DNA of 64,000 nucleotides from Elusimicrobiaceae bacterium (GCA_017546175.1 JAFYXM010000004.1:124001-188000); one strand, 5' to 3'; counted from the stretch's first letter, positions 27,034 to 36,859 are shown. Numbers and translations are program-made. Notes: a model not told the origin generated them from the sequence alone.

Positions 27034-27615
27034 ATGCGTATTATTGCAGGAACAGCCAGAGGACGGAGAATTTTTTCCGTATCCAAAAATTTGCCGGTAA
27101 AACCTATTTCAGACAGAATAAAACAGTCTGTATTTGATATTTTGCGCCCCCGTATTATGGGGGCCATGTGGCTAGATTTGTTTGCCGGTACAGGCAATGT
27201 GTCCATGGAGGCTTTGTCCCGCGGTGCGGCTCGCGTAGTCAGCGTAGATAGGGAGCCCGCTTGTATCAAAAATATTCATCGTAATTTGAAACATTTGGGT
27301 TTTGAAGATCGCGCCCGTGTGATTCGCGGTGATATTTTAAAGCCGCTTGATTATTTGCTTTCTTACAGTGATAATGAAGGCTACGATATTATTTTTATGG
27401 GGCCTCCGTATCGCGACCAAAACAACAAAATGTTAGCTTTTTCAGAGCCGGCTTTGAAAAATGTAGCCGCGGCCAAACTGTTGGCACCCAAGGGAGTTAT
27501 CGCACTGCAAACCCATAAGACGGAAGAGTTTGCCGTTCCGGAAGAACTGGAGCTCTACCGTGTGGAAAAATACGGCGATACCTTGGTACATTTTTTACGC
27601 TATAAGGCGGCTTAA
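27034..27615 (+). CDS. rsmD: 16S rRNA (guanine(966)-N(2))-methyltransferase RsmD, with altered catalytic motif
   Basis: 193 residues. The RsmD N-terminus is MRIIAGTARGRRI ... VKPISDRIKQSVFDIL. The SAM-binding motif is WLDLFAGTGNVSMEAL (46-61). Motif IV, normally D/N-PP-Y/F, reads MGPPY with G123, so the usual Asp is replaced. Everything else fits the family (YxxDTLVHFLRY-like end). The enzyme should methylate G966 of 16S rRNA using SAM, but the substitution may lower or change activity. AAGGAG precedes the ATG. Gene order is regulator, rsmD, nuclease with tiny gaps. Confidence 0.85.
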   Translation: MRIIAGTARGRRIFSVSKNLPVKPISDRIKQSVFDILRPRIMGAMWLDLFAGTGNVSMEALSRGAARVVSVDREPACIKNIHRNLKHLGFEDRARVIRGDILKPLDYLLSYSDNEGYDIIFMGPPYRDQNNKMLAFSEPALKNVAAAKLLAPKGVIALQTHKTEEFAVPEELELYRVEKYGDTLVHFLRYKAA

Positions 27616-27617
27616 GT

Positions 27618-28382
27618 ATGTATAGCGATGTACACGAGTTGAACTATTCCAAAATCAAAACCTATCTGGAATGCCCCCTTTTGTATAAATACAAATACAT
27701 GGACGGAAGGAAAGAGGGGTTGGTGCCGGCATCTTCCTTGGGAGTATCTATTCACCGTGCGCTGGAAGAATATCACCGAAACAGCAACGATCCTTCGGAA
27801 ATTTTATCTTATTATGATGATTGTTGGTTGGGAGCCGGTTATAAAAGTGCCGGCGAGCAAATGGAATATTACCTCAAAGGTCAAAAAATGCTGGAGCGAT
27901 ATGCCGAACACGAGTACCAGAGAGAAACCACGGTAGACAGCACGGAAAGAGAGTTTATTTTTCAAGAAGGCAAGTGGACTTTGCGCGGAAAAATAGACCG
28001 CACGGATAAACATCCCGACGGTACGTGGGAAGTAATTGACTATAAGACGGGTGATGATATTGATTTTGATGCCAAAATCACCGATTCCTTACAACTGGGT
28101 ATTTATGCTATTGGCGCACAACGAGCATGGAATTTAAAGAAAGGGAAAGCCACTTTTTATTTTACCGCTTTTGACAAAAAAGTCAGTACTCCGTTTGAAG
28201 ATTTTGACGAAAAAGCTATTTTGGCCAAATTTATTGAAGTGGGCGAAAAAATAGAGGCCGGCTTGTTTGAGCCAGATTTAACCTATTGTCAACATTGTGC
28301 TTTCAGAAACCGTTGTGAAAAATCGTCCTGTCCGGATCCGGAACCGGATAAACCTGATTTTAGCGGCAATAGCCCCGCTTAA
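27618..28382 (+). CDS. Stand-alone RecB-like PD-(D/E)XK nuclease with probable 4Fe-4S cluster
   Basis: 254 residues. The nuclease core has GVSIH (His46), GKIDRT (D127) and EVIDYKTG (D141, K143), then QLGIYAIGA. Four cysteines, C19 in LECPLLYKY plus those in CQHCAFRNRC, match the iron-sulfur staple of AddB and Cas4 proteins. No helicase domain is present, and no cas gene is nearby, so it is a lone PDDEXK_1 family protein, probably a repair or recombination nuclease. It starts two bases after the rsmD stop and is followed by a terminator. Its biological substrate is unknown. Confidence 0.85.
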   Translation: MYSDVHELNYSKIKTYLECPLLYKYKYMDGRKEGLVPASSLGVSIHRALEEYHRNSNDPSEILSYYDDCWLGAGYKSAGEQMEYYLKGQKMLERYAEHEYQRETTVDSTEREFIFQEGKWTLRGKIDRTDKHPDGTWEVIDYKTGDDIDFDAKITDSLQLGIYAIGAQRAWNLKKGKATFYFTAFDKKVSTPFEDFDEKAILAKFIEVGEKIEAGLFEPDLTYCQHCAFRNRCEKSSCPDPEPDKPDFSGNSPA

Positions 28383-28388
28383 TTGCCA

Positions 28389-28412
28389 AGCCCCCAAAAC
28401 GGGGGCTTTTTT
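28389..28412. terminator. Bidirectional terminator after the nuclease gene
   Basis: Stem AGCCCCC (28389-28395) with GGGGGCT (28401-28407), loop AAAAC, then six T. Confidence 0.85.
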
Positions 28413-29295
28413 AGGATTTAATGGGTTTTTGAATTAAGAATAAACTGATGAAAATAAAACACAGCCCGAGAATTTCGTTTCCATTAGGAATGCGGTGCAA
28501 GAAAATAAAATCTCCGGCCATGGCTATCACGGGTGAAAAATAAGTAACGGAAGCCATACGGGTGGCTCCCCAGCGTTTAATAAGAGCAATCATCAGCAAA
28601 AAGGCAATAGCTGAAGAGAAAACCCCTGCAAAAAGAATAGAGACAACCACTTTGACCGAGAAATCGACCAAAGCAGGCGGCGTTTCCAATGTGAAAGCCA
28701 ATACGAAAAGAACGATAGAGGCAAATAAGTATTGATGAAAGGTGTTGGCTTCCAATGAGGTACTGTGATTATCTACCATAATTTTTTTGGTAATTACGTT
28801 TCCAAAACCGTAAGACCAAGACATTACTAGTAACCCCGCGCAACCATATAAAAAAGCCAAATCTGTTTTTATTACCAAAGAGGGCCAAGCAATGCATAAA
28901 ATGCCCCCTAAACCAAACAATACGCCAAAAGCTCTGCGCCAAGTAAAGCGGTCCACTCCTTTTAAGATAATAGCTCCTGCAATAAAAGACCAAATGGGGG
29001 TGGTGCCGTTAAAAATGCCACCTATGGTAGGAGCCACAAAGCGTTGTCCCCAAGAAAGAGCAGCAAAAGGAAGCAAAATAAGCATAAAACCGATAAGCCA
29101 AGGGCGCCACAATTGTTTAGGAGAGATGCGCAAATCTTTGCGTTGCAGACCATATAACACGACAAAAAACAGAAGTCCTGTCAGTACGCGGAAAAAGGTA
29201 CACCAATAAGGGGGCAAGACATCTACTATATTTTTTGTGGCTAAAAAAGCCGTTCCCCAACACAAAGCTAAACAAAAGGCTAATAAATAGCTCAT
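28411..29295 (-). CDS. EamA/DMT-family transporter
   Basis: 294 residues, about ten hydrophobic helices in two five-helix repeats, as in the drug/metabolite transporter family (LALCWGTAFLATKNI at the start; SAIAFLLMIALIKRWGATRMAS in the second repeat). The substrate cannot be told from sequence; amino acids, nucleotides or metabolites are all known for the family. AAAAGGAG precedes the ATG. It is the last gene of a sixA-uppP-eamA run. Confidence 0.88.
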   Translation of the reverse strand: MSYLLAFCLALCWGTAFLATKNIVDVLPPYWCTFFRVLTGLLFFVVLYGLQRKDLRISPKQLWRPWLIGFMLILLPFAALSWGQRFVAPTIGGIFNGTTPIWSFIAGAIILKGVDRFTWRRAFGVLFGLGGILCIAWPSLVIKTDLAFLYGCAGLLVMSWSYGFGNVITKKIMVDNHSTSLEANTFHQYLFASIVLFVLAFTLETPPALVDFSVKVVVSILFAGVFSSAIAFLLMIALIKRWGATRMASVTYFSPVIAMAGDFIFLHRIPNGNEILGLCFIFISLFLIQKPIKS

Positions 29296-29307
29296 ATTAA
29301 ACTCCTT

Positions 29308-30084
29308 TTACCGGAAGAACCAAATTAAGATAAACGCACCGAGCAATAATCTATAGATCACAAAAACATTAAAGTTATGTTTTTGAATATATTTCATAAG
29401 TCCGCTGATAACGAGCAACGCCCCTAAGAAAGCACTGATAAACCCCCAAACAAGGGGAGCAGATATATCGGAGAGAGATAAATGGCTCAGCTCCAACAAG
29501 GCAGCCCCGCCAATGACTGGAGCGGAAAGCAAAAAGGAGATACGCGCGCTTTGACCGCGGGAAAAGCCCAAGAGCAAAGCGGCCGTAATTGTAATACCGC
29601 TGCGCGATACCCCCGGCATTAAGGCCAAAGCTTGCGCACATCCGATGATAAATAAATTTTTGGCAGAAAGAGGCGGATTGTTTTCTGTACCCGCTTTGCG
29701 GTCGGCCCACCATAAAAAAACGGCAAAAATCATCAAACAGCAAGCAATGGCCACAGGCGAGCGGAAAACGGTTTCCACCTGTTTTTCAAACAATACCCCC
29801 GCTATAGCCGCCGGAAGCGTGGCCAACGCCAAAAACCATAAGGTTTTCCCTTGTTCGGAAAAAGGCCTTGTTAAACCGTTTTTAATCAGCTGCAGCCAGT
29901 CTTTATAAAAATAGAGCAATACAGCTAGCAAGGTAGCCAAATGAAGCAGCACATCAAAAGAAACTCCTTGATAGGCTTGTCCGCGGAAAAATGGCAACAA
30001 TACCAAATGTGCGGAACTGGAAATGGGGAGGAACTCTCCCAGTGCTTGTAAAAGTCCTAATAAAACCGCATCAAAAATACTCAT
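29308..30084 (-). CDS. uppP: Undecaprenyl-diphosphatase UppP (BacA family)
   Basis: 258 residues, polytopic. The catalytic regions are LGEFLPISSSAHLVL (about 16-30) and PGVSRSGITITAALLLGFSRGQ, both with the expected Glu, Ser, His and Arg. It dephosphorylates undecaprenyl pyrophosphate to recycle the lipid carrier of cell-wall synthesis and contributes to bacitracin tolerance. Its ATG directly follows the sixA stop, with AGGAG inside the sixA end. Confidence 0.95.
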   Translation of the reverse strand: MSIFDAVLLGLLQALGEFLPISSSAHLVLLPFFRGQAYQGVSFDVLLHLATLLAVLLYFYKDWLQLIKNGLTRPFSEQGKTLWFLALATLPAAIAGVLFEKQVETVFRSPVAIACCLMIFAVFLWWADRKAGTENNPPLSAKNLFIIGCAQALALMPGVSRSGITITAALLLGFSRGQSARISFLLSAPVIGGAALLELSHLSLSDISAPLVWGFISAFLGALLVISGLMKYIQKHNFNVFVIYRLLLGAFILIWFFR

Positions 30085-30531
30085 TTATGCTCCTGCCAAC
30101 AGTTTGGGTTTTTCAAAATCTGTTACGTCAAAAATCATGCACTGCCCTGCTTCAAAAGATATATATTCTTGGCATAAAAGACTGGCTAAAACGCTCATAT
30201 TGGGGTTGTGTCCTACCAAAAGCAAACAGTCTTTCTGTTGCAAATGTTGTTTGGCTAAATTTAAAAGTCCTTGAGCGCTTAAACGACCGTCCAAATCTTC
30301 TTCTGTTTGGAAAGAGATTTGTAACGTTTGAGCAATAATCTCTGCCGTTTGTTGTGCGCGTAATAAAGGGCTGGCTAAAAATAAATTTGGCTTTATATTT
30401 TGTTTTAGTAACATTTGTGCTGAGGAAAGAACTTTCTCTCGTCCGCTGGGTAAGAGCGGTCTGGAAAAATCTGTTTCCGCGTAAGGAGCGGCTTTGCCGT
30501 GCCTGATTAAAATAAGCCTTTTTGTATTCAT
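30085..30531 (-). CDS. sixA: SixA-type phosphohistidine phosphatase
   Basis: 148 residues, short histidine-phosphatase fold. The RHG motif is LILIRHGKAAPY with the phosphorylated His; the second His is in LLLVGHNPNMS. SPLLRAQQTAEII is also typical. E. coli SixA removes phosphate from the ArcB HPt domain or the nitrogen PTS; whether that applies here is unknown. First gene of the operon with uppP; only a weak AAGAAAA precedes its ATG. Confidence 0.88.
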   Translation of the reverse strand: MNTKRLILIRHGKAAPYAETDFSRPLLPSGREKVLSSAQMLLKQNIKPNLFLASPLLRAQQTAEIIAQTLQISFQTEEDLDGRLSAQGLLNLAKQHLQQKDCLLLVGHNPNMSVLASLLCQEYISFEAGQCMIFDVTDFEKPKLLAGA

Positions 30532-30539
30532 AAATTTTC

Positions 30540-30568
30540 TTGCGCGCTACAAGGGGCAAAAATGTAAT
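30540..30568 (+). promoter_or_regulatory. Candidate promoter of the addB-addA operon
   Basis: TTGCGC (30540-30545), 17-base spacer, TGTAAT (30563-30568), 34 bases before the addB ATG. Confidence 0.4.
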
Positions 30569-30602
30569 AATGTATAAAACTTCTTAATTAATATAGCATT
30601 TT

Positions 30603-33600
30603 ATGAAGCTGTTTTATGCGCCGCTCCGTGCGTTGGAGCAGAAATTTATAGAATATGTCCTTAGTCTGCAAACAGGCCCCGAACAAGGACTGCTTGTTTT
30701 GTGTCCGTCCGAGCGCGTAGCCGCCCATTTGCAACGTTTGCTTCTGAAACATCGGCCGATTATCGGCAATATTACCTTTAAGACGTTGGGGCAGTTGATG
30801 GGGGAATTGGATAAACAATCTGGGGTGTGGCGTAAACCTCTTTTGCCTAATGACTGTTTCCACGATTATTTACTGAAAAATTTACTTCTGCGACCGGAAC
30901 TAAACCGATACCCTGCCAATACGGGGGTAATCGGAGCATTAAAAGCTTCTTTGCGTGATTTGGCGGATGCTATGGTAGATCCGGAAATTTTACATGAGCA
31001 TTGGATCACGTTGCCTGAGTTTTCTATGGAGGACGAACAGGCCCATTTAAAATGGCTGATTGAAGTGTATAGGGCTTATTTGGAGCAGATGGAGCAAATA
31101 CCCCAATACCGCAGTTACGCTGCTTATTTTGATGAGGTAATTCGTTTGGCAGAAAACTCCGCCTATCTGCACGGTTTTAAGCAGATTTTGGTATATGGGT
31201 TTTATGAATTTACGGGCAGACAGTTGGAGCTTTTTCATACTTTGCGGCGGAATTATCCGCTTTCCGTGTTTTGGGCATATATGCAGCACCCGGCATTTTC
31301 TTTTGGAAAGAAATTTTTTGAAAGCAATATTTTGGGGACGGCGCAAGAAGTGTATCCTTTAGAGCAAGATTGGCTGAAGTTGGCGGCTAAAGAGGCGGCA
31401 GAAGATTTGTTTTCCGGCAAAGAATCTACCGCCGAAATACCCCAGGGACTTAAAATTGTTTCTGCAGCTGATGTGGAGGCAGAGCTGTTTTTTGTGGCCA
31501 AAGAAATACTGCGTCTGCACGAAGAACAGGGAATTGCTTATGAAGATATGGCGGTAACGGCGCGCACCATGGAGCCTTATAAAAATTTGCTTCCTGCTGT
31601 TTTTGAACAAAATTTTATTGCATTAAACGCTTCTTTTAGTAATTTTCTTTCGTCCACTTCTTTGGGTGTATTTTTGCATAATTTGCTGGGGTTGTTACGC
31701 AAGGGGTTCCCCCGTGAAGAAGTGCTGGCAGTGGTACAATCGCCCTATTTTAAACAAAAAAATAAATGGCGTTATTTAATAACTGAGTGCCAAGCTCAGC
31801 GAGATTTTGCCCAATGGACTGATTTGCTTCGCCCGTCTTTGCCTCATTATGACCCCGCTTTTTTAAAGTGGCTGGAAGAGACCCGAGAATCTTTGAGCCT
31901 TTTGGAAAAACCTTCTTCGTGGCAAAATTTATGTCAATCTGTTAGTTGCTTTTTGGAAAAAAATATAGATTTTTCTTCTTTTAGGGCCGAGGAACAATCG
32001 GCTTGGAAAGAGTGGGAACAAGGACTAAGCAGTTTGCTTCGTTTTTCAACGGTCTCTGCCCAAACGCGCCATGGGGAATTTTTAGATGAGTTGATGCAGA
32101 TGTTTGCCCAACTTTCTGTACATGAAGTGGTGCAAAGCGGCGCAGGGGTAACGGCGGTGGATGTCATGGGGTTGCGCGGGCTAGGCTTTAAAGTATTGTT
32201 TGTATTAGGGTTAAATGAAAAAAACTTTCCCCAAGTGGTGCGTGAAGACCCCATGCTCAAAGATTTTTACCGTCGCATTTTGCGTGATCATCTGGGGTAC
32301 TGGATCAATCAGAAAATGGAACGTTTTGATGAAGAAAAGCTGCTTTTCTTCTGCGCACTGGAGGCTGCCGGCGAAAAAATTTATTTATCTTTTTTGCGCG
32401 CCGATTCGGAGGGGAAGCCCTGTATAGTGTCCGGCTATTTGGCAGAAGTGGCACGGACGGTTGGCATAGCGTTAGACGGAAAAGAGATTTGTTTTGTCAG
32501 CGGACGGAAAATAGAACGATTAAAAACCCTGCCTGCGGCTTATCTGACGGAAAAAGAAACCTCTTGGCTTTTGGCGGCTCAAGGAGCGGATATTGAAGAA
32601 TATGAAAAAGCCGGTATTTTGTCTGAACAAGTAAAAGATTCTTTAGCTGCGGCCCGACAAATTGCTTCCAGAGCCGGCCTGAATCCTTATGACGGCATGG
32701 TGCAAAGCGGAGAGGCTATTTTTGATACACAAAATGAAGTCGGCTTTTCTCCTTCGGCTTTGAAAGATTTGGCGCTTTGCCCCATGAAATACTTTTTTGC
32801 CAAGGGATTGGGACTGAGAGAGAAAGATGAGGTGTTTAGCCGTTTTGAGTTAGCTCCCAATTTGCGTGGCACCATTTATCATGAGATTCTTATGGAGTAT
32901 TATAAACGGTTATATCAAGAGGGCCTGACGGGAGAGTTGTTTGGCAGTGCTTTGCAAGATCGTTTGCATCAAAGTCTTGACTCTCATTATAATAACGGTA
33001 GCTATAAATATTTTGGAATTTATCCGGTCATTTGGGAGTTGCTTTTACAAGATATAGATGCAAAATTAGTTGATTTTGTAGTCAAAGATGCCGAATGTTT
33101 GGAAGGGTTTGTCCCTCAAATTTTTGAAACTTTATTTGAAAAAGAATATGTGCTTTCCGAGTATTTATGCATAAAGTTAAAAGGAATTGTGGACCGTATT
33201 GATGTTGATCCAAAAAATAAAAGGTTTCGCGTGTTAGATTATAAATCTAGTCTTTCAAGTAAGAAAGGATTGGCGGAAAATATGTTTAGGCATCTTATCT
33301 TGCAGCCTTTTATTTATTTGCTTTTGGTAAATCAGCAGCCTCAAACCGTCGGTTTGGAGGCTGACGGGGCGGCTTTGCTAGGAATTAATAAAGGGTACGC
33401 CCGTCAAGAATTATCTCAGACTGATTTTGAAATGGTATCGGCCAAAGCGGCAGATTTTTTTACTTTGTTGATGGGTTTTATTACGTCAGGTTGTTTCTTT
33501 TTTAACCCTTCTGAGCATTGTCAGTATTGTCCGTATCAGAGCATCTGCCGAAAAGACAATTTTCGCAGTTTGCTGCGTGCCCGACATGCAAAGAAGTTTG

Positions 33601-33626
33601 ACGCGTTGGAGGAGGCCAAACAATGA
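30603..33626 (+). CDS. addB: AddB-like subunit of a helicase-nuclease (double-strand break repair)
   Basis: 1007 residues. An inactivated helicase-like N-terminal part (GLLVLCPSERVAAHLQRLL) has no Walker A motif, unlike Bacillus AddB. A C-terminal RecB-type nuclease has FSPSALKDLALCPMKYFFA, GTIYHEIL (His), GIVDRIDV (Asp) and RVLDYKSS (Asp, Lys). The iron-sulfur cysteines are one in ALCPMKYF and three in HCQYCPYQSIC. With AddA it would resect double-strand breaks for RecA. There is no Shine-Dalgarno sequence. The AddA start overlaps its stop by four bases. Confidence 0.87.
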   Translation: MKLFYAPLRALEQKFIEYVLSLQTGPEQGLLVLCPSERVAAHLQRLLLKHRPIIGNITFKTLGQLMGELDKQSGVWRKPLLPNDCFHDYLLKNLLLRPELNRYPANTGVIGALKASLRDLADAMVDPEILHEHWITLPEFSMEDEQAHLKWLIEVYRAYLEQMEQIPQYRSYAAYFDEVIRLAENSAYLHGFKQILVYGFYEFTGRQLELFHTLRRNYPLSVFWAYMQHPAFSFGKKFFESNILGTAQEVYPLEQDWLKLAAKEAAEDLFSGKESTAEIPQGLKIVSAADVEAELFFVAKEILRLHEEQGIAYEDMAVTARTMEPYKNLLPAVFEQNFIALNASFSNFLSSTSLGVFLHNLLGLLRKGFPREEVLAVVQSPYFKQKNKWRYLITECQAQRDFAQWTDLLRPSLPHYDPAFLKWLEETRESLSLLEKPSSWQNLCQSVSCFLEKNIDFSSFRAEEQSAWKEWEQGLSSLLRFSTVSAQTRHGEFLDELMQMFAQLSVHEVVQSGAGVTAVDVMGLRGLGFKVLFVLGLNEKNFPQVVREDPMLKDFYRRILRDHLGYWINQKMERFDEEKLLFFCALEAAGEKIYLSFLRADSEGKPCIVSGYLAEVARTVGIALDGKEICFVSGRKIERLKTLPAAYLTEKETSWLLAAQGADIEEYEKAGILSEQVKDSLAAARQIASRAGLNPYDGMVQSGEAIFDTQNEVGFSPSALKDLALCPMKYFFAKGLGLREKDEVFSRFELAPNLRGTIYHEILMEYYKRLYQEGLTGELFGSALQDRLHQSLDSHYNNGSYKYFGIYPVIWELLLQDIDAKLVDFVVKDAECLEGFVPQIFETLFEKEYVLSEYLCIKLKGIVDRIDVDPKNKRFRVLDYKSSLSSKKGLAENMFRHLILQPFIYLLLVNQQPQTVGLEADGAALLGINKGYARQELSQTDFEMVSAKAADFFTLLMGFITSGCFFFNPSEHCQYCPYQSICRKDNFRSLLRARHAKKFDALEEAKQ

Positions 33627-36600
33627 GTGTTTTAACGGAAGACCGATTTGGCGTGCGTACCCAATTAGGGGTTAATATGGTGGTAGAAGCGGGGGCCGGT
33701 ACCGGAAAAACCACATTGCTTATTGACCGTTTATGCTTTGCTCTTTTGGCCCAAGGGATACCGGCTCCTCGTATGGTGGCTTTGACTTTTACGGAAAAAG
33801 CCGGGGCAGAAATAAAAACCCGCTTGATTGTTAAGTTGCAGGCGGTGTTACGGGCTTTGCGCACCGGAGAAAAAGAAGACACTTTGCAAGTTTTGTTGGA
33901 GCATTTTGGTATAACAAAAGAAGTGATTTTATCCCGTGCTGAAGATGCCTTGGCACAACTGGACCGCAGCTCTATCGGTACGATACATTCTTTTTGCTCC
34001 GAAATTTTGCGCTCCTACCCGTTGGAGGCAGGCTTGCCCCCTAATGCAGATATTGACAGAGGCCCCAGAGCCAAGGCCATTTTTGAAGAAGAATGGAACC
34101 GTTTTTTAGATGAAGAATTGGGGACGGAAGCCCCGAGGGCTCAAACGTGGAAAGAAATTTTGCCCTACATTACATTGCCCGAGCTTTGTGAGTGTGCAGC
34201 CCAAATGTGTAGCGGTAAAATAGAAAATTATGACTATTTTGCTCAAAGAGAAAAACTAATACAGGTTTGCCATGAAAATGCCACGCGGGCAGAGCAGCTT
34301 TCTTACGAATTTGTAAAGGAAAACAAAAAACCGCGCGCTTTGGAGTTGGCTTTGAGGCAGGCCGCAAGGCGTTTTTTACAAGCGGCAGAATGGTTGAAAA
34401 CACAAAAACTTCCGTCGGAAGAAGAAACAATTATCGTGCGCTCTGTTCCTAAAAATTGGGACGAAAAAAGTGCGGAAGAAGCCCAAGCTTTGCTGCGCTT
34501 TTCCGCCGCGGCCGATCCTGCCGTCCAACAAAGAGTTTTGACTGTTTACCGGTTATTGGAACGTTTGGTACAAAAAGTACGGCACCGATATATGGCGGAA
34601 GGTATTTTGAGCTTTGACGATTTGATTGTTAAAACGCGAAGTTTGCTGAAAAATAATTTATGGGTCCGTCGTCAATTGCAAGAATCTTTTGATGTCTTTT
34701 TTATTGATGAATTTCAAGATACCGACCCCGTGCAGGGAGAACTGCTTTTGTTTTTAGCGGAGCAAAAAGGGGCGGGGGCGAAAACTTGGCAAGAAGTGAA
34801 ATTACAAGCCGGCAAGCTTTTTGTAGTGGGGGACCCCAAGCAATCTATTTATCGTTTCCGCGGAGCCGATATCACCGCTTACGAATTATTTACAGATTTA
34901 ATTTTAAAACAGGGCGGGCAAAAAGCTTACTTGCGCCAAAATTTCCGAAGTGAAAGAGAAATAGTAGCCTTGGCTAATGATGTTTGCTCCGTTGTCATGA
35001 CGGAAAAGCCTGCTTTTCAGCCCTTTTATGAGCCGATTTTTACTCACAAACAAGAGCTTTCCCAAGCGGCGGAGCTGGTGTTGATAGGGGAGCAAGAAAT
35101 GCTCTCGGCCGATGATTATCGGGAAAATCAGGCGCAGTTTATTGCCGGTTGGATAGAAGAAAATGTAGGTAAAATGACTTTGCGTAACAACCGCAAGTTG
35201 GCGTATAAAGATATTGTTTTGCTTTTCCGTTCCGCCACGACTTTAGATGCTTATACCCATGCTTTACGTCGGGCCGATATTGCTTTTTCTGTTGAGGAAG
35301 ACAGAGATTTCTACCATCGTCAAGAAGTAAGTGATTTCTTGAATTTGCTGCGTTGTATCAATGACCCCGAAGATAAAATTGCCTTGGCCGGTGTCATGCG
35401 CAGCCCGTTGGGAGCATTAACCGATGAAGAAGTCTATCAAGCATTTGCCCGCAAAGAGCAAAACTTTTTCAAAAGCAGTCAAAACGAAAAATTGGAAAGA
35501 TTGTTTGTGCAACTGCGTCAATTTGCCGACCGCGCGGGAAAAGAACCTTTGTATCGTTTTTTAAGATCGCTGTTACAAGAAAGCTTTTTGAGTGAAGCAT
35601 GCGCCCTTGCCTATGACGGTGAAAAAAGCATGGAAACTTTGGAAAAAATCGTATCCTTGGCAGGGAGTTATTCTTTGGAACAATCGGCTACGTTGGGGCA
35701 GTTTTTAAGCCGCATAGAAGAGTTGATGAGCCAAGAGCTGGGGCGCCTGACGGCCTTAACGGAGAAAGAAGCCACCGATGCGGTGAGCATTATGACGGTC
35801 CATAAATCTAAAGGACTGGAATTTCCGGTAGTTATTTTGGCTGATATTTCCAAAAAAGATGTTTCTTCCGGCAAGAAATCTAAATATTTATATTCCTGGA
35901 AATATGATTTACACGGAATGCGCGTAGGAAAATATGCCGATATTAATTTGGCATGGCTTGAAGAGGAGCAATATTTACATGCTCGGTGCGAGGAAGTGCG
36001 TATTTTGTATGTAGCCTTAACGCGTGCGAGGGAAAAAATTTTGGTGGTGGGTAACGAAAAAATAGAGGATAAAACCATTGCCTCTATGTTTATGCGGGCG
36101 GGCCGATATCCGTATTGGGATCAGAAAGCCCCTCTGTTAGGAGGAGAAGACGGCCTGCGGGTACGCTATGAGGCAGCGGTAAATCCTGACCATTTTATTT
36201 ACCGACAAAAAGCCGATTCTCAAGATTTAAAAAAAGAGTTGACGCTGCAAAACCAACAAGAAAACTTCCGTCGCCGCCGAGAGGCTTATCAACGCTTGCT
36301 TAATGATGCTTCTTGGCAGGCTCCTTCTCTGATGCAGGAACAAAGCGGAGTACAGGATCAACAAGCCATGGCTTTGGGCAGCGTGATACACATGGCTTTA
36401 GCCCGCGCCTGGCAGCTGCCGCAAGAAGGAATGGAAAAGACTTTAACTTACGCAGCTATGGCTTTGCAAAGAGCAGATTTATTACCCCAAGCCCGTGAAA
36501 TTTTGACCCCGTATTTTTCTTCAGCTTTATTCCAACGGTTGCGTCTTATGAAAACCCTTGCCGTGGAAATGCCTTTTGCAGAAAAACAGGGGCCGTCAAT

Positions 36601-36823
36601 GGTACGCGGCGTGATAGATTTGCTGTTGGAGGATCAAGACTCAACCGTGTGGGTAATTGATTATAAAACAGATCAAGTGGGCACTGGCGCCCTATCACAA
36701 GCGGCGCAAAAGTACGTGGCTCAGATTTCAGCCTATAAACAGGCTGCACAACTTTTGTATCCGGGCAAAAAAATAAGAAGTGCTGTCGTCTTTGTACGTG
36801 AGAGTGAAATGCTGGAGCTCTAA
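33623..36823 (+). CDS. addA: AddA-like UvrD/RecB-family helicase-nuclease
   Basis: 1066 residues, superfamily 1A helicase. Walker A is AGAGTGKTTLL; motif Ia is VALTFTEKAG; motif II is IDEFQDTDPVQ; motif III is VVGDPKQSIYRFRGAD; then FRSEREIV, TVHKSKGLEFPVV and VALTRAREKI. A C-terminal nuclease has GSVIHMAL, VRGVIDLL and WVIDYKTDQ. It is the motor and second nuclease of an AddAB-type complex. GGAGG lies just before its ATG inside addB. The AddB-AddA order without recC or recD fits the AddAB rather than the RecBCD layout. Confidence 0.92.
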   Translation: MSVLTEDRFGVRTQLGVNMVVEAGAGTGKTTLLIDRLCFALLAQGIPAPRMVALTFTEKAGAEIKTRLIVKLQAVLRALRTGEKEDTLQVLLEHFGITKEVILSRAEDALAQLDRSSIGTIHSFCSEILRSYPLEAGLPPNADIDRGPRAKAIFEEEWNRFLDEELGTEAPRAQTWKEILPYITLPELCECAAQMCSGKIENYDYFAQREKLIQVCHENATRAEQLSYEFVKENKKPRALELALRQAARRFLQAAEWLKTQKLPSEEETIIVRSVPKNWDEKSAEEAQALLRFSAAADPAVQQRVLTVYRLLERLVQKVRHRYMAEGILSFDDLIVKTRSLLKNNLWVRRQLQESFDVFFIDEFQDTDPVQGELLLFLAEQKGAGAKTWQEVKLQAGKLFVVGDPKQSIYRFRGADITAYELFTDLILKQGGQKAYLRQNFRSEREIVALANDVCSVVMTEKPAFQPFYEPIFTHKQELSQAAELVLIGEQEMLSADDYRENQAQFIAGWIEENVGKMTLRNNRKLAYKDIVLLFRSATTLDAYTHALRRADIAFSVEEDRDFYHRQEVSDFLNLLRCINDPEDKIALAGVMRSPLGALTDEEVYQAFARKEQNFFKSSQNEKLERLFVQLRQFADRAGKEPLYRFLRSLLQESFLSEACALAYDGEKSMETLEKIVSLAGSYSLEQSATLGQFLSRIEELMSQELGRLTALTEKEATDAVSIMTVHKSKGLEFPVVILADISKKDVSSGKKSKYLYSWKYDLHGMRVGKYADINLAWLEEEQYLHARCEEVRILYVALTRAREKILVVGNEKIEDKTIASMFMRAGRYPYWDQKAPLLGGEDGLRVRYEAAVNPDHFIYRQKADSQDLKKELTLQNQQENFRRRREAYQRLLNDASWQAPSLMQEQSGVQDQQAMALGSVIHMALARAWQLPQEGMEKTLTYAAMALQRADLLPQAREILTPYFSSALFQRLRLMKTLAVEMPFAEKQGPSMVRGVIDLLLEDQDSTVWVIDYKTDQVGTGALSQAAQKYVAQISAYKQAAQLLYPGKKIRSAVVFVRESEMLEL

Positions 36824-36859
36824 AATTGGTAAAATTTAATAAATATTTCAGGAGGAAGT

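Noticed and set aside
27618..28382. Cas4 protein of a CRISPR system
   Set aside because: No other cas gene and no repeat-spacer array in the window; it fits stand-alone RecB-like nucleases.
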